Source of the DNA: Pseudomonas sp. C2B4
GTDB taxonomy: Bacteria > Pseudomonadota > Gammaproteobacteria > Pseudomonadales > Pseudomonadaceae
Reading direction: 5' to 3'
Assembly (NCBI RefSeq): GCF_013359695.1
Contig: NZ_JABFMU010000047.1
Span: forward strand, 1-51,476
Length of the DNA: 51,476 bases
The translations under genes were made by a program, and so were the position numbers. The notes beneath the pieces were generated by a model. It was not told where the DNA came from and ran no database searches. It was given only the letters and a program-made list of their open reading frames with translations. Shown here piece after piece: positions 1-9,400 of the stretch. Every line of letters begins with the position of its first letter. The first letter of the stretch is position 1.

Positions 1-243
1 CGGGTTAGCCGCGCACGGCCATGGATGGCCGATCGCGGCGGGCCCACGGAGCAGGGCCGGAGCGAGGGAACCCTGAGCCTCAGCGAAGGGCCGTACGTCA
101 GGGGCAAAAGCGCTTGGTTACTTGGCGCTCTTCCAAGTAACCCGCCGTAAGGGCGGAACCAATAGCAGCCGTTACCGCAGCAATGGATATACACCCCATC
201 CATATGCGCGCTCAAAACACCAAACTCAAACCTGAAAGAAAAC
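1..243. other. Non-coding stretch downstream of selC, with hairpins
   Basis: I find no convincing gene here. The most visible structure is a perfect 10-bp stem at 116-142 (GGTTACTTGG, 7-nt loop, CCAAGTAACC), followed at once by a small GC hairpin near 142-156. The wording of the 100-215 segment resembles sequence that recurs in many Pseudomonas genomes, but that is from memory and cannot be tested here. The stretch lies just 3' of the tRNA-Sec gene. The hairpin could end sel transcription, although it lacks a clear T-run on the minus strand. Confidence 0.4.
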
Positions 244-339
244 TGGCGGAAGGCAGCCGGAGTCGAACCGGCCCGGGAACGGATGCCGTCCCCAACCGGG
301 TTTGAAGCCCGGCCGCGCCACCGGGCGCGATTGCCTTCC
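244..339 (-). tRNA. selC: tRNA-Sec (anticodon UCA), selenocysteine tRNA
   Basis: This is the UGA-reading tRNA that SelA converts from seryl- to selenocysteinyl-tRNA and SelB carries to the ribosome. Read on the minus strand, the 96-nt gene has an 8-bp acceptor stem (GGAAGGCA with TGCCTTCC), an anticodon stem CCGGG/CCCGG enclosing CTTCAAA (anticodon TCA, complement of 303-305), a long variable arm, a T arm GCCGG-TTCGACT-CCGGC, and an encoded CCA end at 244-246. The extended acceptor stem and long variable arm are hallmarks of bacterial tRNA-Sec. Its 5' end is only 7 nt from the selB stop codon, so it is probably processed from a selAB transcript. Confidence 0.97.
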
Positions 340-346
340 TGAAACC

Positions 347-2254
347 TCAGTGATCCGTTCGCTGGGCCAGTGCATTGTCCAACCGGATATGGCGCTTGTC
401 GCCAAACCGCCGCGTCAGGCCGAGCCGGTCGAAGTACTCGAGAATCTGCACACTGCGTTTACGCCCCAGGCCCACCGTATCGCGAAACGCCGCCACCTGG
501 ATCAGCGGGTTGGCGTCGGCCAGCTGCAACAGCGTAGTCGCCAGACGGCGAATCATCGTGTCCGTGTAAAACAGGTCGCGCACCACCTGATGCATGAGCC
601 CCAGCCGTGCCATTTTGCGCAGCAGCAAGCGCACCCTGGCTTCATCATGACCCAGATCGCGTACCCAGGGCGGATCGAACCCGGCGGCGTCGAACAAGGG
701 CTGCAACTGTTGCCACAGCGCTTCGTCCTCGTCGCTCAGGCGCACTTGATGCTCGGGCAAGTGCAGCCAGGGCCCAGTGGTTTCAATGGCGCTGCTGGCC
801 AGCAACTCATCGAGCAGGCTGATAAAGGCCGGGCGGTCCAGGGCCGTGCCGCAGAAGCGCCGCAGTCGGTCGCGGTCCGGTCCCATTTGATCGGGTTCCA
901 GCTCATGAAACCGCGCCAGGTGCCGCAGCAGTTCGGCTTTCAAGGCCTGCCAACGGTCAGCGTTGAACAGCACCGGACCTTGCCGCGTCTCGATCAACCG
1001 CACGTCAACGGGCAACACCCAAGTGGCACGCGGATGATTGAACTGGCGCTCCAGTCGTTGCGGATCGAGCCCGGTGTCGCTGTTGGCCAGCAGCGCCGGC
1101 AGAATACCCTCGAACCCAGTGGCGTTGGTCAGCGCCTGTAATTGCGCGATTCGCTCGGGACTGCGACGGTGCCGGGTCGGTGCAAACGGGTCGAGCACCC
1201 GTCCACCGCCCAGGGTCCGCTGCGCGCTCTGGTCGCGCAGGATCAACGGATCGCCCTTGACCACCTGCACCGGTGCATTCAATAGGATTTGCGCCAGCAT
1301 CCGCTCAGCCGGCGCCAGGCTGGAACCTTCCAGCAAGGCCACGCGGCCTGTGACGTCCTGGGTACCGACATGCACATGCACCGGCTGAAAATGCTCGAAG
1401 GCGCGGGGTTCGCTCGGCAACAATTGCAGGTCGATGTCCACACGCTGGGTCGGTGCGTACAACCACTCGGCCGACAACCACTGCCCGCGATGAATCTGCT
1501 CCAGCGCCAGGCGTTCACCGCTAAGGTTCAACGCGACACGCTGCCCGGCGATGGCGGTTTCGGCGGCTTGATTCTGCGCATGCAGGCCCCTCACCCGCAC
1601 TGATTTGCCGAGGGGACCGAGCATCAGCGTATCGCCTGCCGCCACCTGCCCCGACAGCGCCGTGCCGGTGACCACGATACCCGCGCCCGCCACGCTGAAC
1701 GCCCGGTCAATCCACAGGCGAAAACCACCGTCGAGGCGGCGTTCCTGTACTTCACGCTGCGCATCGAGCAAGGCCTGGCGCAGGGTGTCGATGCCCTCCC
1801 CGGTCACGCTTGAAACGGCGATCAGTGGCGCCCTGGCATAAGGTCCGGGCGCCAACAAGGTATTGAGCTGCTCGCGTACGGCGTGCACCCGGGACGGCTC
1901 GACCCGGTCGCATTTGCTGATGGCCACCAGCGCCCGAGGAATGCCCAGCAGTTCGACGATGGCCAGGTGTTCGCGAGTCTGTGGCATCACACCGTCATCG
2001 GCGGCGACGACCACCAGCGCCAAATCGATGCCCTGCGCCCCGGCGAGCATGTTGTGGGTGAAGCGCTCATGCCCCGGCACGTCGATAAAACCGGTCAGGT
2101 CCTCGCCCGGCGCCAGTGCTGCATAGAGGTAGCCCAGGTCGATGGTCATGCCGCGCTCGCGTTCTTCCCGGCGCCGATCACCCGCCTGCCCGGTCAACGC
2201 CTGGAGCAATGCTGTCTTGCCGTGATCGATGTGCCCAGCTGTGGCGACAATCAC
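347..2254 (-). CDS. selB: Selenocysteine-specific translation elongation factor SelB
   Basis: SelB is the EF-Tu-like GTPase that binds selenocysteinyl-tRNA and the SECIS hairpin in mRNA and delivers Sec to an in-frame UGA. The 635-residue product opens with the G1 loop GHIDHGKT, followed by the switch segment RGMTIDLGY and the G3/G4 motifs DVPGHE and SKCD. The C-terminal third matches the winged-helix RNA-binding part of the family. The start is GTG (complement of 2252-2254), 21 nt after the selA stop, so the two genes are almost certainly co-transcribed and probably coupled. The selC tRNA follows 7 nt after the stop. Length is in the usual range for proteobacterial SelB (about 610-640). Confidence 0.97.
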   Translation of the reverse strand: MIVATAGHIDHGKTALLQALTGQAGDRRREERERGMTIDLGYLYAALAPGEDLTGFIDVPGHERFTHNMLAGAQGIDLALVVVAADDGVMPQTREHLAIVELLGIPRALVAISKCDRVEPSRVHAVREQLNTLLAPGPYARAPLIAVSSVTGEGIDTLRQALLDAQREVQERRLDGGFRLWIDRAFSVAGAGIVVTGTALSGQVAAGDTLMLGPLGKSVRVRGLHAQNQAAETAIAGQRVALNLSGERLALEQIHRGQWLSAEWLYAPTQRVDIDLQLLPSEPRAFEHFQPVHVHVGTQDVTGRVALLEGSSLAPAERMLAQILLNAPVQVVKGDPLILRDQSAQRTLGGGRVLDPFAPTRHRRSPERIAQLQALTNATGFEGILPALLANSDTGLDPQRLERQFNHPRATWVLPVDVRLIETRQGPVLFNADRWQALKAELLRHLARFHELEPDQMGPDRDRLRRFCGTALDRPAFISLLDELLASSAIETTGPWLHLPEHQVRLSDEDEALWQQLQPLFDAAGFDPPWVRDLGHDEARVRLLLRKMARLGLMHQVVRDLFYTDTMIRRLATTLLQLADANPLIQVAAFRDTVGLGRKRSVQILEYFDRLGLTRRFGDKRHIRLDNALAQRTDH

Positions 2255-2275
2255 CCTGCCCGTCCCTCTTTGTCA

Positions 2276-3691
2276 TCACGCATGCAAATGATCGAGTTGC
2301 GCCAGCCACGCTGGCTCGTCGTCCAGCTGCCGCAGATCCAGCCACAAGGCGTCGTCATCGATGCGCCCAAGCACCGGGATCGGCAAACCGCGCAAGGAAG
2401 CCTCCAGCCCGAGCAGGCAGCGGCCGCGCAGGCGTTTGGACGTGTTCGGACGCAGGCACAACGCGGCACTGGGCAAGCGCGCCACCGGTTGGCTGCCGCT
2501 GCCAATCATGCCCAGCGCCGACTCCGCGCTGACGCTCCAGGCAGCGCCCAACACCCGTGCCAGTGATGGTTGCAGGCGCTGCGCCTGGGTGAGGATCTCC
2601 GTCTGGGGACGCGTCAGCAGGCGCAGGCTCGGCAGGCGCTCGGTCAACCGATCCGGGTTGCGGTACAGGCCCAACACGGCTTCGAGTGCCGCCAGGGTCA
2701 GTTTGTCGACCCGCAGCGCGCGTTTCAGTGGGTTCTTCTTGATCCGGGCGATGAGATCCTTGCGCCCGACAATCAATCCGGCTTGCGGGCCGCCGAGCAA
2801 TTTGTCGCCGCTGAAGGTGACGATGTCGGCGCCATCGAGCAAGGCCTGGCGCACCGTGGGTTCGGCGGGCAAGCCCCAGCGCGTGAGGTCCAGCAGACTG
2901 CCACTGCCCAGGTCTTCGAGCAGCGGCAAGCCATGTTGATGGGCCAGTTGCGCAAGCTCGGAAGTCGGCACGCTGGCCGTGAATCCCTGAATGTTGTAGT
3001 TGCTCGCGTGCACGCGCATCACCAGGCCACTGCGCGGGCCGATGGCGGCTTCGTAGTCCCGGGCATGGGTGCGGTTGGTGGTGCCGACTTCGTGCAGCTT
3101 GACCCCGGCCCGGGCCATGATGTCGGGAATGCGGAACGCGCCGCCGATTTCGATCAGCTCGCCCCGGGAAATGATGCCTTCCTTGCGCGCGCCCAGGCTG
3201 TTGAGGGTCAGCAGCACCGCCGCGGCATTATTGTTGACCACCGTCACCGCTTCGGCCCCGGTCAGCTCCCGGATCAAGCCTTCGATCAGATCGTCGCGGT
3301 CGCCGCGCTTGCCGCTGTGCAGGTCGAACTCCAGATTAAGCGGATAACGCGCGGCCAGTTGCACAGCTTCAATCGCTTCCTCTGGCAACAAGGCGCGCCC
3401 AAGGTTGGTGTGCAATACGGTCCCGGTCAGATTGAACACCCGACGCACATGACTGCGATGCTGACTGGCCAGGCGTTCCCCGACCCGCCCCGCCAGCACT
3501 TCAGGGCTGGTTTCAACGGCTTCGACCTGCCCCTTCTGTACGCCTTCACGCACCTCATCGAGCAATTGCCGCAGGGCAGCCAGCAAGGCCTCCCGCCCAT
3601 AGCGCTCGGCCAGGGGGCCGCATGCCGGGTGTCGCAGCAAGCTGTCGATGGAAGGTAAATGCGGCGTTTGGCTGGCAAGGCTTGCGGGCAT
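2276..3691 (-). CDS. selA: L-seryl-tRNA(Sec) selenium transferase SelA
   Basis: SelA is the PLP enzyme that turns seryl-tRNA(Sec) into selenocysteinyl-tRNA(Sec) using selenophosphate. The reading frame stays open upstream to 3841, but that part runs through REP sequence. I start at the ATG at 3691 (MPASLASQTP), which gives 471 residues, close to the family norm of about 465. The N-terminal LPSIDSLLRHP segment, the RVFNLTGTVLHTNLGRALLP block, VNNNAAAVLL and the PLP-lysine region TFSGDKLLGGPQAG are diagnostic. SelB follows after 21 nt. The 229-bp gap to fdhE contains a REPIN, so selA may have its own promoter as well as read-through from the fdo genes. Confidence 0.96.
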   Translation of the reverse strand: MPASLASQTPHLPSIDSLLRHPACGPLAERYGREALLAALRQLLDEVREGVQKGQVEAVETSPEVLAGRVGERLASQHRSHVRRVFNLTGTVLHTNLGRALLPEEAIEAVQLAARYPLNLEFDLHSGKRGDRDDLIEGLIRELTGAEAVTVVNNNAAAVLLTLNSLGARKEGIISRGELIEIGGAFRIPDIMARAGVKLHEVGTTNRTHARDYEAAIGPRSGLVMRVHASNYNIQGFTASVPTSELAQLAHQHGLPLLEDLGSGSLLDLTRWGLPAEPTVRQALLDGADIVTFSGDKLLGGPQAGLIVGRKDLIARIKKNPLKRALRVDKLTLAALEAVLGLYRNPDRLTERLPSLRLLTRPQTEILTQAQRLQPSLARVLGAAWSVSAESALGMIGSGSQPVARLPSAALCLRPNTSKRLRGRCLLGLEASLRGLPIPVLGRIDDDALWLDLRQLDDEPAWLAQLDHLHA

Positions 3692-3725
3692 CAGGCGCTC
3701 CGGAATACCAGGAGATTGGCGGCTT

Positions 3726-3868
3726 CGTGAGCAGGATCGCTCCCACATCTGAATGCATTCCCCTGTAGGAGCTAGCCTGCTCGCGATGGTCGTGAACGAT
3801 AACGCGCCCTGTCTGAAAGATCGCGCCGTCTGGACCTCCATCGCGAGCAGGCTCGCTCCTACAGGGGA
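3726..3868. repeat. REP/REPIN cluster between fdhE and selA
   Basis: Two REP sequences in inverted orientation form a REPIN: 3761-3790 (CCTGTAGGAGCTAGCCTGCT and following bases) and 3838-3868 (its near-perfect inverse). A degenerate single REP copy lies at 3726-3746. The element fills most of the gap between fdhE and selA and would form hairpins in a read-through transcript, so it may separate expression of fdo-fdhE from selAB. The core resembles the other REPs in this window. Confidence 0.85.
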
Positions 3869-3920
3869 ACGAGTACATCCGCGAAACAGTGACCGTTGCG
3901 CCAGAGTGTAGACCCTGTGC

Positions 3921-4847
3921 TCACTCGTCTCCCGGGGCCAGCAACAGATTCGGTGCCAGCCGCTGGTAGCCGTCCTGGGCCAGGCGCATGTCCAGCATCA
4001 GGCTGGCCAGGTCTGCCGACAAGGCTTCGGCGTGGGCATCATTCTCCAGATACAGGAGTTTCAGATAACAATTGCAGCCCGGACAGACTTCGGCCCGCAG
4101 CGGCGCCTGATTGGCGGCGTGGCGATCGTCTTCGAGGCTGAGGTATTCCAGGCCCTTGCTCTGCTCGCAGTACACGCATTTGACCCGCACCACGTGCCAT
4201 TCGCAGGCGCACAAGGAACAGACCAGATAGCGCAAACCGTTGTGCTTGCCGCGATTGCGGATGACGCCGGCCATGGCTGGCGAACCGCAGGCCGGGCACT
4301 GGCTGAGACTGGTCCCCTGGGTCAGTTGCAGATTCGGCGTGCCCAGCAACCAATGGCTCCAGGCGGTTTGCAGGGCCGCACCGAGGAACGGCACCAGGGC
4401 CGCCGGCACCAGCGAATACTGGCCACTGACCAGCGCCACCGCCCAAGCGCGGCGTTGTCCCGTGCCGGCTTCACGCAGGGTGTCCAGCGCATCGGCCACG
4501 GCGGGTTGTTCGGGGGCGACATAGCGCTGCAACAAGGCGTCGAGGTACGCCTGCCATTCCTCCTCGCGGCTCAGGCTGTCGGCGGCGAACGGCGGTAGCC
4601 CGTGCTGCTGGCACAATTCGATGCGTTGTCGGTCGAGGGGGTCGCTTGCCGGCGGATCATCCAGCACCCGCTGTTGCGCCCGACACAACCCCGCCAGCAG
4701 GCGCAGGTAGTCGGCCAGCGGGTGGCCTTCGGCCAGACGTTCGAGACGCTCGGCGCGCAGGCTGAACAGGTTGTGCGGCGGCAGGTGCAGAAACGGCGGC
4801 GAACCGGCCGCCGCTTCGATTTGTCCGGGTTCGAGGAGGGTCGCCAA
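3921..4847 (-). CDS. fdhE: Formate dehydrogenase accessory protein FdhE
   Basis: FdhE is a cytoplasmic maturation factor needed for active respiratory formate dehydrogenases; it is thought to bind iron and act on the catalytic subunit before Tat export. The 308-residue protein carries the family's rubredoxin-like CxxC pairs in its C-terminal half: CPACGS, CSLCAC, CVYC and CPGCNC. The start is TTG (complement of 4845-4847), 4 nt after the fdoI stop. A good Shine-Dalgarno (AAGGA) sits inside the last fdoI codons, so translation is coupled to fdoI. This fits its place as last gene of the fdoGHI-fdhE unit. Length matches E. coli FdhE (309). Confidence 0.95.
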   Translation of the reverse strand: MATLLEPGQIEAAAGSPPFLHLPPHNLFSLRAERLERLAEGHPLADYLRLLAGLCRAQQRVLDDPPASDPLDRQRIELCQQHGLPPFAADSLSREEEWQAYLDALLQRYVAPEQPAVADALDTLREAGTGQRRAWAVALVSGQYSLVPAALVPFLGAALQTAWSHWLLGTPNLQLTQGTSLSQCPACGSPAMAGVIRNRGKHNGLRYLVCSLCACEWHVVRVKCVYCEQSKGLEYLSLEDDRHAANQAPLRAEVCPGCNCYLKLLYLENDAHAEALSADLASLMLDMRLAQDGYQRLAPNLLLAPGDE

Positions 4848-4851
4848 ATCG

Positions 4852-5505
4852 TTATCCTTTTTTGTTCAACGGCGGGTTGGGACGCTCGTCGCGGGTCACT
4901 TCCCGATACCACAGTTCATGGTGCTTGCGCGCCCAGGCCCGGCTGACCCAGCCGTGCAGCATGGCGCTGACCGAGCCCTTGATCCAGATGCCGGCATAGA
5001 TGTGCACGATGATGCTGAAGATCAGCACGAACCCGGCCAGGGCGTGCAACAGCATCGCCCAGCGAATGCTGGTGATGCCGAAGTACGCGCTGAAATACGC
5101 CCGCCAGATCACCAGTCCGCTGAACAGCAGCACCAGCATGCACAGCAGTAAAGTCCAGAACAGCAGCTTCTGCCCGGGGTTGTACTTGCCGATGGGCGGT
5201 ACGCCCTCCTCCTCGTTGCGCATGACCCGGTCGATCCGCCGCAGCCACAACCGGTCATTGCTGATGAAGTAATTGGCCCGCCAGAACTGCACCACCAGGC
5301 CGAGAAACAACAGGAACATCAGCACGCCCATGAACGGGTGCAGGATGCGGGTCCAGGGACCGCCGCCAAACAGGTTGCTCAGCCAGAACAGCGCCGGATG
5401 AAACAACGCCAGCCCGGACAACCCGGCCATGAAAAACAGAATCGCCACCAGCCAGTGATTGGTGCGCTGGTTGGCGGTATAGCGAAGGATCTGCTTGCGG
5501 ATCAT
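4852..5505 (-). CDS. fdoI: Formate dehydrogenase, cytochrome b556 (gamma) subunit
   Basis: This is the membrane anchor that takes electrons from the beta subunit and passes them through two b hemes to quinone. The 217-residue sequence has four hydrophobic segments: HWLVAILFFMAGLSGLALF, FMGVLMFLLFLGLVVQF, LLFWTLLLCMLVLLFSGLVI and MLLHALAGFVLIFSIIVHIY. Candidate heme-ligand histidines include those in NHWL, LLHAL and IVHIY. The start ATG overlaps the fdoH stop (ATGA at 5502-5505), implying translational coupling. It belongs with fdoG and fdoH in a Nar-like periplasm-facing formate:quinone oxidoreductase. Whether it is closer to E. coli FdnI or FdoI cannot be settled by eye. Confidence 0.94.
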   Translation of the reverse strand: MIRKQILRYTANQRTNHWLVAILFFMAGLSGLALFHPALFWLSNLFGGGPWTRILHPFMGVLMFLLFLGLVVQFWRANYFISNDRLWLRRIDRVMRNEEEGVPPIGKYNPGQKLLFWTLLLCMLVLLFSGLVIWRAYFSAYFGITSIRWAMLLHALAGFVLIFSIIVHIYAGIWIKGSVSAMLHGWVSRAWARKHHELWYREVTRDERPNPPLNKKG

Positions 5506-6437
5506 GGCCTGCTCTCCCGCTTCGGATCATAGGTGTGCACCGACGGATCGACTTCGTGCACCGCCGGGTCCGTGTCGTGCGGCAGTTCATCCTCTTCGAC
5601 CACCTGCGGGCCGACCCGCACATAGTGAAAGAATCCCGCCAGCACCGCCAACCCCATGGCCAAGAGGCCCAGCGGTTTGCTGACGCCTTTCCACAGCCCC
5701 ACCAACGGGCTGATGACCGGATCGCTCGGCAACCCGGCGTACAGCTTCGGCGTGTCGGCGTGGTGCAGCACGTACATCACATGGGTGCCGCCGACACCGG
5801 CCGGGTCATACAGCCCGGCGTTATCGAAGCCACGGCTCTTGAGGTCGACGATGCGCTCGGCGGCGTGTTCCTTCATGTCCTCCTTGGTGCCAAACACGAT
5901 GGCGCCGGTCGGACAGGTTTTCACGCAGGCCGGCTCCAGCCCCACCGCCACACGGTCCGAACACAGCGTGCATTTGTAGGCCTTGTGATCCTTTTGCGAA
6001 ATGCGCGGAATGTTGAACGGGCAACCGGTGATGCAGTAACCGCAGCCGATGCAATGGTCCTGGTTGAAGTCGACGATGCCATTGGCGTGCTTGATGATCG
6101 CCCCGGGGCTGGGGCATGCCGCCAGGCAACCGGGTTCGGCGCAGTGCATGCAGCCGTCCTTGCGGATCAGCCACTCCAGGTTGCCGGCATCGGTTTCGTG
6201 CTCGGTGAAGCGCATCAGGGTCCAGGTTTCTGCGCTCAGGTCTTGCGGGTTGTCGTAGGTGCCGAGGTTGTGGCCGACGTCGTCACGCAGCTCGTTCCAT
6301 TCCGAGCACGCGACCTGGCAGGCCTTGCAGCCGATGCATTTGGTGGTGTCGATCAGCTTGGCGACTTCCTCCAGGTTGCGCACCGACGAAGGCACGGTGG
6401 TGGTGGCCGAGCGGGCAATGATGTCTTGGCTGGCCAT
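5502..6437 (-). CDS. fdoH: Formate dehydrogenase, iron-sulfur (beta) subunit
   Basis: This is the electron-transfer subunit between the FdoG catalytic subunit and the FdoI cytochrome. The 311 residues contain four ferredoxin-type cysteine clusters: CIGCKACQVAC near the N-terminus, CMHCAEPGCLAAC, CIGCGYCITGC, and CTLCSDR with CVKTC. Together they hold four [4Fe-4S] clusters. A C-terminal membrane helix (PLGLLAMGLAVLAGFFHYV) anchors it, as in E. coli FdnH and FdoH. The ATG directly follows the fdoG TAA with no gap, and GGAG lies about 10 nt upstream inside the end of fdoG. The gene overlaps fdoI by 4 nt. The hydrophilic tail after the helix is rich in Asp, Glu and Pro. Confidence 0.95.
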   Translation of the reverse strand: MASQDIIARSATTTVPSSVRNLEEVAKLIDTTKCIGCKACQVACSEWNELRDDVGHNLGTYDNPQDLSAETWTLMRFTEHETDAGNLEWLIRKDGCMHCAEPGCLAACPSPGAIIKHANGIVDFNQDHCIGCGYCITGCPFNIPRISQKDHKAYKCTLCSDRVAVGLEPACVKTCPTGAIVFGTKEDMKEHAAERIVDLKSRGFDNAGLYDPAGVGGTHVMYVLHHADTPKLYAGLPSDPVISPLVGLWKGVSKPLGLLAMGLAVLAGFFHYVRVGPQVVEEDELPHDTDPAVHEVDPSVHTYDPKRESRP

Positions 6438-9400
6438 TTAGACTTTCTCCACGTTGACCAGGAATGACTTGGATTCCGGGGTCTGGGTGTTGCCATCGCC
6501 CAGGAACGGCACCAGGGTGTTGGTCAGGTAACCGTGACGCGTCAGGCCGGTGAAGCCCCAGTGCAGCGGAATACCGATCTGGTGCACCACCTGATTGTTG
6601 ACCTGCAATGGCCGAATCCGCTTGGTCACCACCGCCACCGCTTCGATGTGCCCGCGCTTGCTGCTGACCCGCACGCGGTCACCGGCAACAATGCCTTTCT
6701 CCTTGGCCAGGACTTCGCCGATTTCGACGAACTGCTCGGGTTGGCTGATCGCATTGAGCTTGCAGTGCTTGCTCCAGAAGTGGAAATGCTCGGTCAGCCG
6801 ATAGCTGGTGGCGGCGTACGGGTAGTCCTTGGCCACGCCGAGGGAATCCCATACCGAATCGAAGATCCGTGCCGCCGGGTTGCTGGTGGCTTTCTTGTTC
6901 TGCGGATGCAGCGGGTTGATGCCGATCGGTGTCTCGAACGGTTCGTAGTGCTCGGGGAATGGCCCCTCGTTCATTTTGTCGACGGCAAAGAACCGCGCGA
7001 CGCCTTCGGGGTTCATGATGAACGGGCTCATCCCTGCTTCCGGCGCCACGTCGGCCTTGTAGTCCGGCACATCGGTGCCGCCCCAGGCCTTGCCGTTCCA
7101 CCACACCAGGCGTTTTTTCTCGTCCCACGGTTTGCCTTGCGGGTCGGCCGAGGCGCGGTTGTACAGGATCCGTCGGTTGGCCGGCCAGGCCCAGGCCCAG
7201 CCTTGATGCTGATGCATGCCGAACGGGTCGTTGTTGTCGCGCCGGGCCATCTGATTACCGGTTTCGGTCCAGCTGCCGCAGAAAATCCAGCAGCCGGACG
7301 CCGTGCTGCCGTCGTCCTTGAGCTGACTGAACGCGGCCAGTTGCGCATTGGCCTTGATCGCCGCCCCCGTGGCATCGGTGAAGTCGGTGGTGGCGCTGCC
7401 GTTGATTTCCTTGGCCAGCTCTTCCGGTGAAGGCTCGTCGGCAATCTTGTACGGCCACGACAGTTTGAGGATCGACTCGGCCCAGGCGCCGCCGTTGGCC
7501 TGGTAACGCTGGCGCAAGCGCAGGAACAACTCGCTCATGATCCGCACGTCGGTACGCGCCTCGCCGGGGCCGTCGGCGCCTTTCCAGTGCCATTGCAGCC
7601 AGCGGCTGCTGTTGACCAGCGAGCCGTCTTCTTCGGCAAAACAGGTGGTGGGCAGGCGAATCACTTCGGTCTGGATATCGGCGCTCTTCACATCGTTGTA
7701 CGGCCCGACATGGCGCCAGAACTCCGAGGTCTCGGTGGACAGCGGGTCCATCACCACCAGCCATTTCAACTTGGCCAGCGCCAACATCACCCGGTTCTTG
7801 TCGGGCAACGCGGCGATCGGGTTGAAGCCCTGGCACATGTAACCGTTGACCTTGCCCTGGCCCATCAGGTCGAAGACCTTGAGGATGTCGTAGTTGGGGA
7901 TGTCCAGCTTCGGCAGGTAGTCGTAAGCCCAATTGTTCTCGGCCGTGGCATTGGCGCCGTACCAGGCTTTCATCAGGCTGACGTGGAATTTGCTGTAGTT
8001 CTGCCAATAGGACAACTGCCCGGGACGCAGCGGTTTTTGCGTGCGCTTGACGATGTAGGCGTTGTAGTCCTGCTCGGCATCGCCGGGCAAGGTGAGATAC
8101 CCCGGCAGCGAGTTGGACAACAGGCCCAGATCGGTCAGCCCCTGGATGTTGGAATGCCCACGCAAGGCGTTCACGCCGCCGCCCGGCATGCCGACGTTGC
8201 CCAGCAACAATTGCACCATCGCCGCGCTGCGGATGATCTGCGAGCCGATCGAGTGCTGGGTCCAGCCCAGGGCGTAGAGAATCGTCATGGTCTTGCCCGG
8301 AACCGAGCAAGTGGCGATTTCGTCCCAGATTTTCTGCATCGCATCGACCGGCATGCCACAAATCTGGCTCGCCAGTTCGATCGTGTAGCGGCTGTAGTGC
8401 TGCTTCATCAATTGATAGACGCAACGCGGGTCTTGCAAGGTCGGGTCGACCTTGACGAAGCCGTCCTCACCCAGCTCATACCCCCAGCCGGACCTGTCGG
8501 TGTAGGCGCGTTTGGCCACGTCGTACCCGCTGAAGATACCGTCCTCGAAACCGTACCCCGCTTTGACGATGAACGAGACGTCAGTGTAATTGCGCACGTA
8601 CTCGTGCTGGATCTTGTCCTGGGTCAGCAGGTAATTGATCAACCCGCCCATGAAGGCGATGTCGGTGCCGGTGCGAATCGGCGCGTAATAGTCGGCCACC
8701 GAGGCGGTCCGGGTGAAGCGCGGATCGACCACGATCAGCCGCGCCTGGTTGTGCGCCTTGGCTTCGGTCACCCATTTGAAGCCGCACGGGTGCGCTTCTG
8801 CTGCGTTGCCGCCCATTACCAGAACCAGATTCGCGTTGGCGATGTCGGTCCAGGTATTGGTCATGGCACCACGGCCGTACGTCGGGGCAAGACTTGCCAC
8901 CGTCGGGCCGTGTCAGACACGCGCCTGGTTATCAAACCCCAGCATGCCGAGACTGCGAATGACCTTGTGGGTGATGTAGCCCGCTTCGTTGGACGCCGCC
9001 GAGGCCGCGAGGAAACCGGTGGTCAGCCAGCGGTTCACCGTCTGGCCCTGGGCGTTCTTCTCGATGAAGTTGGCGTCGCGGTCGGCCTTCATCAGGTCGG
9101 CGATGCGGTCCAGTGCTTCATCCCAGCCGATACGCGTCCACTCGTCGCTGCCGGGCTTGCGGATTTGCGGGTATTGCAGGCGTCCGGGGCTGTGTATGAA
9201 ATCCAGCAGACCGGCGCCTTTGGGGCACAAGGTGCCGCGGTTGACCGGGTGGTCGGCGTCACCTTCGATGTGGATGATGCTTTGCGCGACATTCTTCGCC
9301 GTATCGCCCTGGCTGTACATGATCAACCCGCAGCCGACCGAGCAATACGGGCAGGTGTTGCGGGTTTCATGGGTGTGGGCGAGCTTGAAATGACGCACCT

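Noticed and set aside
2276..3841. Longer selA start at 3841
   Set aside because: The extra 50 residues are encoded by REP sequence and do not match SelA; the ATG at 3691 gives the family length.
8913..8915. In-frame TGA splitting fdoG, which looks like a pseudogene or two genes
   Set aside because: The TGA is at the known Sec position, has a SECIS hairpin directly after it, and lies in an operon-like block with selA, selB and tRNA-Sec.
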